DNA from: Syntrophomonadaceae bacterium
GTDB lineage: Bacteria; Bacillota; Dethiobacteria; DTU022
NCBI GenBank assembly: GCA_003558195.1
Contig: PWMM01000278.1
Location: 1 to 9,998, forward strand
Direction of reading: 5' to 3'
Length of the DNA stretch: 9,998 bases
Part shown: in pieces, positions 1-6,247 of the stretch
Layout of the letters: each line of letters starts with the position of its first letter
How positions within the stretch are numbered: the first letter of the stretch is position 1
Program-made: the position numbers and the translations under genes
Notes under the pieces: generated by a model
Seen by the model: the letters and a program-made list of their open reading frames with translations, nothing else
Database searches by the model: none
Told to the model about the DNA's origin: nothing

Positions 1-1074
1 GCTTGTCGAAAAGAAATAATTGCAGTAATCGAGTCTAAAGCATTTTACCTGGGGCAGCTCGATTTAAATGCCGGCAGTGAGAAGGTCTGGCAGTTTTACG
101 ACCAGACCATGCAAAAATTAAAGGAGCATGGCGCCAGGATTGCCCGTCTCGACGCTTTTGCCTACCTGCATAAAAAACCGGGGCGGACTAATTTTTTTAA
201 CCGCCCTGAAACCTGGGAATACCTGGAAAGGCTTAATAATATGGCTCAAAAATATGGCCTGGTGATTTTTCCTGAAATACATAGCGAGTATGGCAGCGGG
301 TTGCACAAAGATATTGCAGAAAAGGGTTATCCTTTCTATGATTTCTTTTTCCCAGGTTTGATTATTGATGCCATCGATAGAGGTTTGAACAAACCTTTAT
401 TAAAATGGCTTGATGAATTAATTAAAAGCCGGTATCAAACCATATCCATGCTCGGTTGCCACGATGGCATCCCGGCTTTGGATTTAAAAGGAAAAGAAGT
501 TGGTGGTGAATATCAACCCGGTTTATTAAACGATAGGGAAATAGATGCACTGGTAAACCGTTTAGTGAAGCGCGGCGGTTTGATCAAAAACCTTTACGGT
601 TCTGATGGCCAAAAAATAGCCTATTACCAGGTTAACACAACTTTCTTCAGCGCCCTGGGTGAAAATGAGCAAAAAATGCTCCTGGCCAGAGCTGTTCAGC
701 TTTTTATTCCGGGCACCCCCCAGGTATGGTACTTAGACCTTTTTGCCGGGAAAAACAATTACGAAGCAGTCGAACAGGCCGGTCCTTCCGGCCATAAAGA
801 AATAAATCGCACCAACCTTTCCCCTGCAACAATCGAGAGCAGTTTAAAAATGCCCGTGGTTCTTGAACAGCTAAAGATGATCAGGCTCCGCAACACCTCA
901 CCCGCTTTTCAGGGTGCAATTGAGATTGATAAAAACTGTGCCAGCCATATCCTTAAAATTAAACGATCATTTGCAGGATACAGCGCTATGCTTATCGCCG
1001 ATTTAAAGAATCATACCTTCCGGATTGAGCACCGGAACAAAAGAGGATCCGTAGATACCTTAAACTATCCGTAA
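1..1074 (+). CDS. GH13 subfamily 18 glycoside phosphorylase (sucrose phosphorylase-like), 3' part
   Basis: The reading frame is open from base 1, so the gene starts outside the window; 357 residues are visible. It resembles the retaining alpha-glucoside phosphorylases of GH13_18, which split sucrose or a related glucoside with phosphate to give glucose 1-phosphate in the cytoplasm. Visible landmarks, in fragment numbering, are the strand-4 motif RLDAFAY with the nucleophile Asp51, the strand-5 motif PEIHSEY with the acid/base Glu92, and the strand-7 motif CHDGIP with the transition-state Asp155. Further on come the family-typical stretches YYQVNTTFFSALG, LFIPGTPQVWY and EINRTNLS. About 140 N-terminal residues should be missing if it has the usual length of about 500. 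Related GH13_18 enzymes act on sucrose 6-phosphate, glucosylglycerate or glucosylglycerol, and I cannot tell these apart by eye. It converges on the next gene with a 26-bp gap. Confidence 0.9.
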   Translation, partial: ACRKEIIAVIESKAFYLGQLDLNAGSEKVWQFYDQTMQKLKEHGARIARLDAFAYLHKKPGRTNFFNRPETWEYLERLNNMAQKYGLVIFPEIHSEYGSGLHKDIAEKGYPFYDFFFPGLIIDAIDRGLNKPLLKWLDELIKSRYQTISMLGCHDGIPALDLKGKEVGGEYQPGLLNDREIDALVNRLVKRGGLIKNLYGSDGQKIAYYQVNTTFFSALGENEQKMLLARAVQLFIPGTPQVWYLDLFAGKNNYEAVEQAGPSGHKEINRTNLSPATIESSLKMPVVLEQLKMIRLRNTSPAFQGAIEIDKNCASHILKIKRSFAGYSAMLIADLKNHTFRIEHRNKRGSVDTLNYP

Positions 1075-1084
1075 AACCAGCAGT

Positions 1085-1106
1085 AAATAGTTATTAATAT
1101 CTATTT
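1085..1106. terminator. weak AT-rich inverted repeat between convergent genes
   Basis: AAATAG (1085-1090) and CTATTT (1101-1106) form a 6-bp arm around a 10-base loop, in the short gap where the glycoside phosphorylase and BKACE genes converge. It could slow RNA polymerase in both directions. It lacks G/C pairs and a clear T-run, so this is only a weak candidate. Confidence 0.15.
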
Positions 1107-1922
1107 TGCTATCCCTAAAATGGCCCTGGCCTCGGCCGGGCTGGCGATTTCTTTGTCCAGCATTTTTGCCATCGCTTTAACATTTTTAACAAGCTCCAGG
1201 TTGCTCGCGGCCCTGCCCTGTTTTAGTTCAAGCACATCTTCCAAACCCACCCTGACATTACCACCTAAGATTAGCGCTAAAGCGCACAACCTTTTATGGC
1301 TTTTACCAATTGCTGTAACTGTCCAGGTACATTGCGCCGGCAGACTTTCCTTTAAGATAAATAGATTTCTTGCAGACCCTTTCAATGAGCCCGGTACATT
1401 TAAAACCAGGTTAAAATGCAAGGGGGCTTTTAAGAGGCCCTTTTTAAATAAATAAAGCGCTGTTTCGATCATAGATAAATCGAATATCTCCAATTCCGGC
1501 TTTACCCCAAACTCGTGCATTTTTAGGGCCAGGTTTTCAATGAAACCAGGCGGGTTATAATTAACAGCACCGGGGAAGTTTGAAGAACCGGTTGTCAGGC
1601 TGGCCATTTCCGGCTTTAACCTGAGACAGTCGCCCCTGTCCTCCAACCCTCCACCCCTGGCTCCGGTAGATAGCTGAATTATTATGTCACACTTTTTTCT
1701 AATTCGATCCATGATCTCTTGAAATACAACCGGGTCAGTGGTGGGACCGCCTTTTTCATTCCTGGCATGAATGTGCGCAACAGAGGCCCCTTCCAGGTAG
1801 CAATTATAGACGTCTTCAGCAATCTCTTCCGGGGTAACCGGAGTGAAGGGGTTCATTTTTTTATCGGGAACATTTCCGGTAGGGGCAACGGTAATAATAG
1901 TTTTGTTATCCAACGGGGTCAT
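1101..1922 (-). CDS. beta-keto acid cleavage enzyme (BKACE, DUF849; 3-keto-5-aminohexanoate cleavage enzyme-like)
   Basis: The 273-residue protein belongs to the DUF849/BKACE family of TIM-barrel zinc enzymes. They condense a beta-keto acid with acetyl-CoA and release acetoacetate plus a new CoA thioester; the founding member, Kce, acts in lysine fermentation. The zinc ligands are visible: His50 and His52 in AHIHAR and Glu228 in VGLED. Family active-site positions are also present: Ser85 in QLSTG, Glu145 in ELEIFD, Arg224 and Asp229. Where Kce has Glu14 in GAEVT, this protein has Asn17 in TGNVP. The true substrate may therefore not be the lysine intermediate, and no other lysine-fermentation genes are in view. 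Start: the ATG used here sits only one base after a GGGAGG ribosome site. A TTG three codons later (1913) has a better spacing of about 10 bases and would begin MDNKTIITVAPTG. The stop is TAG. Confidence 0.92.
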   Translation of the reverse strand: MTPLDNKTIITVAPTGNVPDKKMNPFTPVTPEEIAEDVYNCYLEGASVAHIHARNEKGGPTTDPVVFQEIMDRIRKKCDIIIQLSTGARGGGLEDRGDCLRLKPEMASLTTGSSNFPGAVNYNPPGFIENLALKMHEFGVKPELEIFDLSMIETALYLFKKGLLKAPLHFNLVLNVPGSLKGSARNLFILKESLPAQCTWTVTAIGKSHKRLCALALILGGNVRVGLEDVLELKQGRAASNLELVKNVKAMAKMLDKEIASPAEARAILGIAK

Positions 1923-2256
1923 CCCTCCCTGCCTAATAATAAGATCAGCCTCCAGGGCTAAAAAATTTTATAAGATCTTTTCTTAGCATGATTCTTAAAC
2001 CTGTTTTGAAATAATCATCTAAAAAAGCTCTTAAAAAACAAAGCGCATACTGGCTTTTCCGGGACCATAGTTTTAACATTCGCCAGCTTTAAGCAGGTCT
2101 TTAAAGCTTAAGATCTTAACCAGGGCAGACCATTTCTATAATTAGCTGTTCTAAAAAACCCCTCTTTGGCTAAATTTTCACCACAAGGCTTACCCAGCTT
2201 GCCCGGTATTTTAAAGTTAAGGGTTAAATTTATAAGTTTTGCATAAATCACTAAAC
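1923..2256. other. 334-bp spacer without a gene, containing inverted repeats
   Basis: This AT-rich stretch has many stops in the forward frames, and I recognise no coding or structural RNA in it. It lies upstream of the BKACE gene (-) and downstream of the Smr gene (-), so it should hold the BKACE promoter, but I could not find a convincing -35/-10 pair on that strand. Its visible structure is a cluster of dyads at 2085-2119, listed separately. Confidence 0.5.
2085..2119. repeat. paired inverted repeats in BKACE upstream region
   Basis: AGCTTTAA (2085-2092) and TTAAAGCT (2101-2108) are perfect 8-bp arms around an 8-base loop. They are followed at once by the perfect 12-bp palindrome TTAAGATCTTAA (2108-2119). 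Two abutting dyads about 165-200 bp upstream of the BKACE start could be a regulator binding site or a stem-loop, but AT-rich palindromes also arise by chance. Confidence 0.3.
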
Positions 2257-2520
2257 CTAATTCCATTTGAAATAAACAAAAATCCGCCCAAAATTATCAG
2301 GATCTTTTTTTAAACGGTGATACCTGGGCCGAATATCCTTTCGATCAAGGAAACGAAGAACCCTTTTTTTTAATTGCCCACTGCCTTTGCCACATATAAT
2401 TTCCAGTTCACGCGCTTTCGCTTTTTCGGCGTTATGAAAAGCTTCATGCAAAGCGCTATCTATTAGATCTCCCCTGTTGTAGATAGGATGCAAATCTAGG
2501 GTATAGTTTTTTTTAGACAC
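2257..2520 (-). CDS. stand-alone Smr domain protein
   Basis: This 87-residue protein consists of little more than one Smr (small MutS-related) domain. That fold is found at the C-terminus of MutS2 and in small stand-alone proteins, and it can cleave or bind branched DNA or RNA. The N-terminal LDLH motif (residues 8-11) and the loop GKGSGQL (44-50) are both present, followed by the usual KKRVLRFL helix and a basic tail. The residue before the glycine loop is Cys43, where many relatives have His in HGKG. The start is GTG, with a GGAGG ribosome site 5 bases upstream. The gene appears to be monocistronic and is divergent from the exported protein gene. The domain call is firm; the nucleic-acid substrate cannot be inferred. 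Confidence 0.85.
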   Translation of the reverse strand: MSKKNYTLDLHPIYNRGDLIDSALHEAFHNAEKAKARELEIICGKGSGQLKKRVLRFLDRKDIRPRYHRLKKDPDNFGRIFVYFKWN

Positions 2521-2746
2521 CCCGACCTCCCATGAAAGCTATTTATAATCATCTTTTTTTATTGTACAGCCTTAGCTTGCGGTAAGCAAATAAAAAGTTC
2601 TTTCGCTCATACTTCCGTCAACACTGGCTAAAGTTTTATTAAATTGACAGAGCCTTTTTAACTATGTTAGAGTCACAGTTAAGTAATTGTATTAAAAAAC
2701 ATGCAAACTTTTAAAGATTAATTTGCTAACAAGGAGCCTGGTTAAT
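2521..2746. promoter_or_regulatory. divergent intergenic region with a consensus -35 hexamer
   Basis: This spacer separates the Smr gene (-) from the exported protein gene (+). A perfect TTGACA lies at 2644-2649 on the + strand, but no good -10 box follows at 16-18 bases, where the sequence is TTAGAG. TATGTT (2663-2668) is only 13 bases away. Short arms TTAACT (2658-2663) and AGTTAA (2677-2682) bracket the expected -10 region and could be an operator. The promoter assignment is tentative. Confidence 0.3.
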
Positions 2747-3298
2747 ATGAAGACTCCAGTAAAATTTATTATTTTCGCAGCCCCTTTAGTCTTGCTGGTT
2801 ATTTTTTCTACCGGCTTTTCAGTTGACGCAGTGATAGATATAGCTGCCGGTGAAACAGATCTAGATAGTAAGTCAGAATTAAACCTAGAAGAAGTAAGTG
2901 ACCAGGTCTGGGCTGTTAAAGTTGAGGCTGACCCGGGTGAAGAAGGGCGAATTAGCCAAGAATTTGAAGCTGCTCACGGCCCCCATGAGCAAGAGTTTGA
3001 CCTGGAAAACGGTGAAGAAGTACACAAAGATGGTTTTAAATTGGGATTTGATGAAGACGGTTATGTTGAAGTTTTAACAGGTGAAGATTACGTCGGTGAT
3101 TACTTTAAAATCAACCAGGAAGCAAGCACCACCGGTGGGACAACCAAGCGCTACATAGATATTAGCAGCCAGTGGTCAGGCGGCTATCACTATGAAGACA
3201 TGGTTGTTGAGGGCACTGCAGAAATCACGGAATCTTTTCACATGGACAATGTAAAGCCGGGTTCAAAAGCAGTTCCCGAATGGCATGACCTGTTTTAA
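2747..3298 (+). CDS. acidic exported protein of unknown function
   Basis: I do not recognise the family. The 183-residue product opens with a signal-peptide-like segment: basic Lys2 and Lys6, then a hydrophobic core at about 8-24 (FIIFAAPLVLLVIF), then Ser/Gly and a possible Ala cleavage site near residue 28. The remaining roughly 155 residues are very acidic, with about 38 Asp/Glu against about 10 Lys/Arg by hand count. They contain no cysteine and no repeated transmembrane segments, suggesting a soluble extracellular or wall-associated beta-rich protein. I chose the ATG because an AAGGAG ribosome site lies 10 bases upstream and the signal peptide starts there; a TTG at 2723 is in frame but lies upstream of that site. 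The M20 peptidase gene begins 51 bp downstream on the same strand, so they may be co-transcribed. Confidence 0.75.
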   Translation: MKTPVKFIIFAAPLVLLVIFSTGFSVDAVIDIAAGETDLDSKSELNLEEVSDQVWAVKVEADPGEEGRISQEFEAAHGPHEQEFDLENGEEVHKDGFKLGFDEDGYVEVLTGEDYVGDYFKINQEASTTGGTTKRYIDISSQWSGGYHYEDMVVEGTAEITESFHMDNVKPGSKAVPEWHDLF

Positions 3299-3349
3299 TC
3301 GCCTGTAATAGTCCAGTGATACAATAATTGGCAGGAGAAACCGACAATT

Positions 3350-4523
3350 ATGACCAGTAAGATCAGGCCTGCCCTGAATAGTATTCAAACAGAGCTTATT
3401 AACTTTGCCTCCAGCCTGGTTAAAATAAAAAGTTATTCAGGTCAGGAAGAAGAAGCGGTAAGGTTTACAGCCAAAAAAATGGTAGAACTGGACTATGATG
3501 AAGTCACCATTGATGCCATGGGTAATGTTACAGGAAGAATTGGTAATGGGCCAAAGAGAATAATGTTCGACTCCCATCTTGACACGGTAGAGGTTAAAGG
3601 CCAGGAAACATGGGATTATCCACCCTTTAGCGGCAAACTGGTTGATGGAACATTGTTTGGCCGCGGTGCTGTAGATATGAAATCAGCTGCCGCTGCTTCC
3701 ATATATGCCGGAGCCCTGGCTAAAAAAATGGGTCTGGATGAAGGAAAAACTATTTATATCTCAGGCACAGTCATGGAAGAAGATTGCGACGGCGAGAACT
3801 TAAAACATCTTTTCCGGGAGTTGCAGATCAAACCTGATTATTATATCACCTGCGAACCATCTGATAACAAAATTGTAACCGGGCACAAAGGCAAAGCCCA
3901 GGTCACCATCACTACCAGGGGGGTATCTGCTCACGGTTCAGCACCGGAAAAAGGTATGAATGCCATCTATGAAATGGCTGAAATCATCTGTAACGTTGAT
4001 ATGACCAATCAAAAACTAAGCAAACTGGAAGGCCCCCGAAAAACACTGGTCATGTCAGATATTTTTTCGCGCAGTGTTTCCTTGAATGCCGTACCCTATG
4101 AGTAGCCAGGCTTACCTTGATAGAAGAACTGTAACCGGAGAAACAGCAGAAGCAATCAAAGCTGAAATGGAAAGTATCATTGCCGGCAAAAATGCCACCT
4201 GGGAAATAAAAAACCTGCACCGCAAAAGCTGGACCGGTATGGATATTAAGTACAAGCCTTTTCATTTAGCCTGGGAAATTGATCCAGACCATAAACTCAG
4301 CCGGACCTGCGCCGCTTCATACCGGCAATTTTTTGGCAAAGAGCCAGGGTACGATTATTGGGATTTTAGCACCAATGCTGTGACACCGGTAAGTATGGGA
4401 ATCCCAAGTATAGGATTTGGCCCGGGTATATATAAACTGGCTCACTGTCCCAATGAAAACTGTGCAATAGAAAAAATACTTGAAGCCTGCGGTTTTTATA
4501 TAACTCTAATCAACAATCTATAA
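3350..4523 (+). pseudogene. M20 family metallopeptidase/deacylase (YgeY/ArgE-DapE-like), interrupted by a frameshift
   Basis: Two overlapping pieces in different frames (3350-4105 and about 4098-4523) together give one M20 zinc hydrolase of about 390 residues, the normal family length. These enzymes remove acyl or amino-acid groups from small peptides or N-acyl amino acids. The first piece carries the metal ligands His76 and Asp78 (SHLDTV), the bridging Asp109 (GRGAVDMK), the catalytic Glu143-Glu144 (MEED), Glu169 (CEPS) and the dimer-domain His195 (SAHGSAPE). The second piece carries YLDRRTVTGET, FSTNAV, GFGPG and the last metal ligand, His, in LAHCPNE. Frame 1 ends at TAG (4103-4105) right after NAVPYE. 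Skipping one base restores the family spacing between NAVP and LDRR. An AGGAG ribosome site lies 12 bases before the ATG. This is either a recent mutation or a sequencing error, because the rest is well conserved. Confidence 0.85.
4100..4106 (+). other. frameshift site in the M20 gene
   Basis: The bases GAGTAGC contain one base too many: reading GAG then AGC gives NAVPYE-SQAYLDRR without a break, so the T at 4103 is the likely insertion. The in-frame TAG arises exactly at this point. The site does not resemble the prfB-type +1 slippage signal, and I see no slippery run. Confidence 0.75.
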
Positions 4524-4534
4524 AACTTGCTTTA

Positions 4535-4552
4535 GATCAGTATTGATCCTCT
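4535..4552 (+). terminator. weak candidate terminator after the M20 gene
   Basis: GATCA (4535-4539), loop gtat, then TGATC (4544-4548) form a 5-bp stem, followed by CTCTTTT. It is correctly placed just after the stop codon at 4523, but the stem is short and the T-run imperfect. Confidence 0.3.
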
Positions 4553-4680
4553 TTTAATTCTATTGTTCTACCTAAAGCTGGCAATTAATAGTTTACACAA
4601 TCAAAATATCGCCCTGACTGCGGGGAAAAAAGAAAATCATTCTTTAAAATAGGTGATCACGATTTTCAAACCAGGTCAGG

Positions 4681-4712
4681 TTGATTGTTATGGAACTTGA
4701 TCAAACAATCAA
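4681..4712. repeat. 9-bp inverted repeat upstream of the cold-shock gene
   Basis: TTGATTGTT (4681-4689) and AACAATCAA (4704-4712) are perfect complementary arms around a 14-base spacer. There is no T-run after it, so it is not a plain terminator. It lies about 200 bp before the cold-shock start and could be a protein-binding dyad or an RNA hairpin. Confidence 0.35.
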
Positions 4713-4834
4713 GGCCCGGTGTTAGGTAGCATGAATGTCCTGCTAATAAACATGATCAATTCAAATTCACCTGCTAAGACTTCGACATCATTCACCATTC
4801 CCACTTTTGTATAATTTAAAATGAGCCCGAATCC

Positions 4835-4863
4835 TTGCTATTTTAATCGTTTTATGGTATTGT
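4835..4863 (+). promoter_or_regulatory. sigma-A-like promoter of the cold-shock gene, extended -10
   Basis: TTGCTA (4835-4840), a 17-base spacer and TATTGT (4858-4863) form a promoter with an extended -10 TG at 4855-4856. It predicts a start near 4870 and a leader of only about 47 bases. That leader contains a small CCCC-TTTACC-GGGG hairpin (4879-4892) and an AGGAGGG ribosome site. Confidence 0.55.
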
Positions 4864-4916
4864 TTACCACATAACGCTCCCCTTTACCGGGGAAAAATTT
4901 AGGAGGGTTTTTTTTA

Positions 4917-5114
4917 ATGCAAGGCAGTGTTAAATGGTTTAACCCAGAAAAAGGGTACGGTTTCATTGAAAAAGAAGACGGCAATGATGTGTTTGTTCAT
5001 TATTCAGCAATTCAGGAAGAAGGCTTCAAAACATTAGAAGAAGGCCAGCAGGTTGAATTCGAAGTTGTTGAAGCAGAACGTGGACCACAGGCAACAAACG
5101 TTACAAAAGTTTAG
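4917..5114 (+). CDS. csp: cold-shock domain protein (CspA family)
   Basis: The 65-residue protein is a complete single cold-shock domain, the small beta-barrel that binds single-stranded RNA and DNA, melts RNA structure and acts as an RNA chaperone or antiterminator. RNP1 is seen as KGYGFIE (residues 12-18) and RNP2 as VFVHY (25-29), with the usual VKWFNPEKG opening and a GPQATNV ending. The length matches the family exactly. The ATG has a strong AGGAGGG ribosome site 9 bases upstream. It is a single-gene unit with its own promoter and a strong terminator. Bacteria often carry several paralogues, so which one this is (cold-induced or constitutive) cannot be decided. The leader is short compared with the long thermosensing leader of E. 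coli cspA, unless the upstream TATAAT at 4810 is used. Confidence 0.97.
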   Translation: MQGSVKWFNPEKGYGFIEKEDGNDVFVHYSAIQEEGFKTLEEGQQVEFEVVEAERGPQATNVTKV

Positions 5115-5148
5115 GCATATAAAGCCATCAAAAGATAGTATGACTTTT

Positions 5149-5177
5149 AAACCGGCAGTTACTGCCGGTTTTATTTA
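5149..5177 (+). terminator. Rho-independent terminator of the cold-shock gene
   Basis: AAACCGGCAG and CTGCCGGTTT pair around a TTA loop, giving a GC-rich stem of about 10 bp followed by TTTATTTAT. It begins 35 bases after the csp stop codon, the textbook arrangement. Confidence 0.85.
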
Positions 5178-5221
5178 TCGGTAACCGGTAAATAACTTTC
5201 TAAGCCGTTCACCCCAGGTCG

Positions 5222-5271
5222 CCTGAAATTACTGAAAAGTAATTGCAGGTTTCAGTAATAATCAGGTTTTT
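5222..5271 (+). terminator. second hairpin with T-run that overlaps an alternative hairpin
   Basis: The long form pairs CCTGA (5222-5226) with TCAGG (5262-5266) and ATTACTGAAA (5228-5237) with TTTCAGTAAT (5250-5259). That is 15 bp with a small internal loop, followed by TTTTT (5267-5271): a terminator shape on the + strand. The competing form pairs CCTG-A-AATTACT (5222-5233) with AGTAATT-G-CAGG (5238-5249) across a GAAA tetraloop, using the same left arm. Only one can form at a time, as in attenuators and riboswitch expression platforms. It lies about 45 bases after the csp terminator, with no + strand gene after it. Its role is therefore open: a backup terminator, a block to antisense transcription into the HPP gene, or the end of a small RNA. 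Confidence 0.55.
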
Positions 5272-5409
5272 AAAAACTGGTGGCGGCGGTAATGTTAAAC
5301 TTGGTCCTGCACTAAAGGATTGCCTGTTTAAAACAAGCCAGGCCGGGAAAAAGTAAAATCACCCACCCTCGAAAGACATTACCAGGTTTTTACCTTTCCT
5401 TCGGTATAG

Positions 5410-5931
5410 CTAAACCAAGTCTTCAAGCCAGGGCGCAAGCAAACTTCTTAAGACCACTGCAACAAATGCCCCGGTCAAGGCAAATATAGAACCCCCGTAA
5501 GCGTCATCGAGATTTGGGGTCATAGCTAAACCAAGGGCTACACCGGCAGCGGGCGGATGTTCTGTATCAGTTATGACCATCAGCAGGGTAGCAACACTAA
5601 TAGCAACTCCTCCACTTAAACTGGCTGAATCAATGTAAGTACAAGATAGTCCCACCACAATACAGATTAAATAAGCGCCGATAATATTACGGTTGCTTGC
5701 TGTTCTAAGCCCGGGAAGGGCAAAAATTGTAAAAAAAGTAGAGCCAACTCCGGCCAGGATAATTAAAGCAATTAACTCTGAGAAAACAAAGAGAATTAAA
5801 AAAGTAATCACCCCGGCTGCAAAGCTCTGCCATAAATAATTAAACCATTTTTCTTTTAAACTCTTACTGAGTATGTAGACATCTTCATCCTCAAAAGATT
5901 CAATTAACTTAAAATCACCTTTATCTTCCAT
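5410..5931 (-). CDS. HPP family integral membrane protein
   Basis: The 173-residue protein has an acidic soluble N-terminus (about 1-30) and then about four to five hydrophobic segments (near 33-50, 52-72, 84-100, 106-121 and 145-163). Between the last two is the signature TDTEHPPAAG (residues 121-130), whose His-Pro-Pro names the HPP family. Plant and cyanobacterial members take part in nitrite transport; the bacterial role is mostly unknown, so I do not assign a substrate. I chose the ATG at 5931 because GGGGTGA lies 5 bases upstream. The GTG at 5940, three codons earlier, is in frame but forms part of that ribosome site. The gene is monocistronic, convergent with csp and divergent from the phosphatase gene. 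Confidence 0.88.
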   Translation of the reverse strand: MEDKGDFKLIESFEDEDVYILSKSLKEKWFNYLWQSFAAGVITFLILFVFSELIALIILAGVGSTFFTIFALPGLRTASNRNIIGAYLICIVVGLSCTYIDSASLSGGVAISVATLLMVITDTEHPPAAGVALGLAMTPNLDDAYGGSIFALTGAFVAVVLRSLLAPWLEDLV

Positions 5932-6161
5932 TTGATTCACCCCACTTTAGATAATAAGAACGTGCTGTCAGCATTTTCGAAACCTGGTGGTAGCAAGATT
6001 CATGGTTATTTTAAAACATAAGGTCACAGTGTTAATTCATAATGATAAAATAGGCTGATCCTGCTTCCAGGACTAAGCGCCCTGCTATCCAGTTTCTATG
6101 CTCTCCAGCATTTGCATAGCATTTAAAAAGCTTAAGGGCCATACCTGCAAAAACGTATAAC
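5932..6161. other. divergent intergenic region, no gene seen
   Basis: With the phosphatase promoter and leader it forms a 316-bp spacer between the HPP gene (-) and the histidine phosphatase gene (+). No reading frame is convincing. The HPP promoter should lie here; CTGACA on the - strand (about 5966-5971) is a possible -35, but no -10 stands at the right distance. Confidence 0.4.
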
Positions 6162-6190
6162 TTGTAACCCTTATAAGACTGGGCTATAAT
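6162..6190 (+). promoter_or_regulatory. sigma-A promoter of the histidine phosphatase gene
   Basis: TTGTAA (6162-6167), exactly 17 bases, then a perfect TATAAT (6185-6190). The predicted start is near 6197, giving a leader of about 50 bases. This is the best promoter in the window. Confidence 0.75.
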
Positions 6191-6214
6191 GAAAAGCGGC
6201 TACACTATTAAAAC

Positions 6215-6245
6215 TGTAACTAACTAAACCAGGTAAGGAGTTACA
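6215..6245 (+). promoter_or_regulatory. leader hairpin overlapping the phosphatase ribosome binding site
   Basis: TGTAACT (6215-6221) pairs perfectly with AGTTACA (6239-6245), placing most of the AAGGAG ribosome site (6235-6240) in the loop and its last two bases in the stem. If it folds in the mRNA it could modulate translation, but a 7-bp AT-rich stem with a 17-base loop is of modest stability. Confidence 0.25.
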
Positions 6246-6247
6246 TA

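Larger units (their letters stand above)
4524..4834. other. spacer without a gene between the M20 gene and the cold-shock promoter
   Basis: I see no credible reading frame. The stretch holds the weak stem after the M20 gene, a 9-bp inverted repeat at 4681-4712, and an isolated perfect TATAAT (4810-4815). The last has no matching -35 box and could be a second, upstream promoter for the cold-shock gene. Confidence 0.5.

Noticed and set aside
118..306. Reverse reading frame inside the glycoside phosphorylase gene
   Set aside because: It is antisense to the catalytic motifs of the GH13 enzyme.
1120..1455. Forward reading frame opposite the BKACE gene
   Set aside because: It lies wholly antisense to a well-conserved enzyme, has low-complexity Ser/Leu-rich translation and no ribosome site.
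4098..4106. Programmed +1 frameshift in the M20 gene
   Set aside because: The known bacterial +1 signal uses a slippery P-site codon before a stop (as in prfB) with an internal Shine-Dalgarno site. GAG TAG offers poor re-pairing on AGT, and no stimulatory site is visible.
4668..4676. Recurring AAACCAGGT words in spacers (also at about 6226)
   Set aside because: Only two exact copies were seen at unrelated positions; CCAGG-rich words are common throughout this sequence, including genes.
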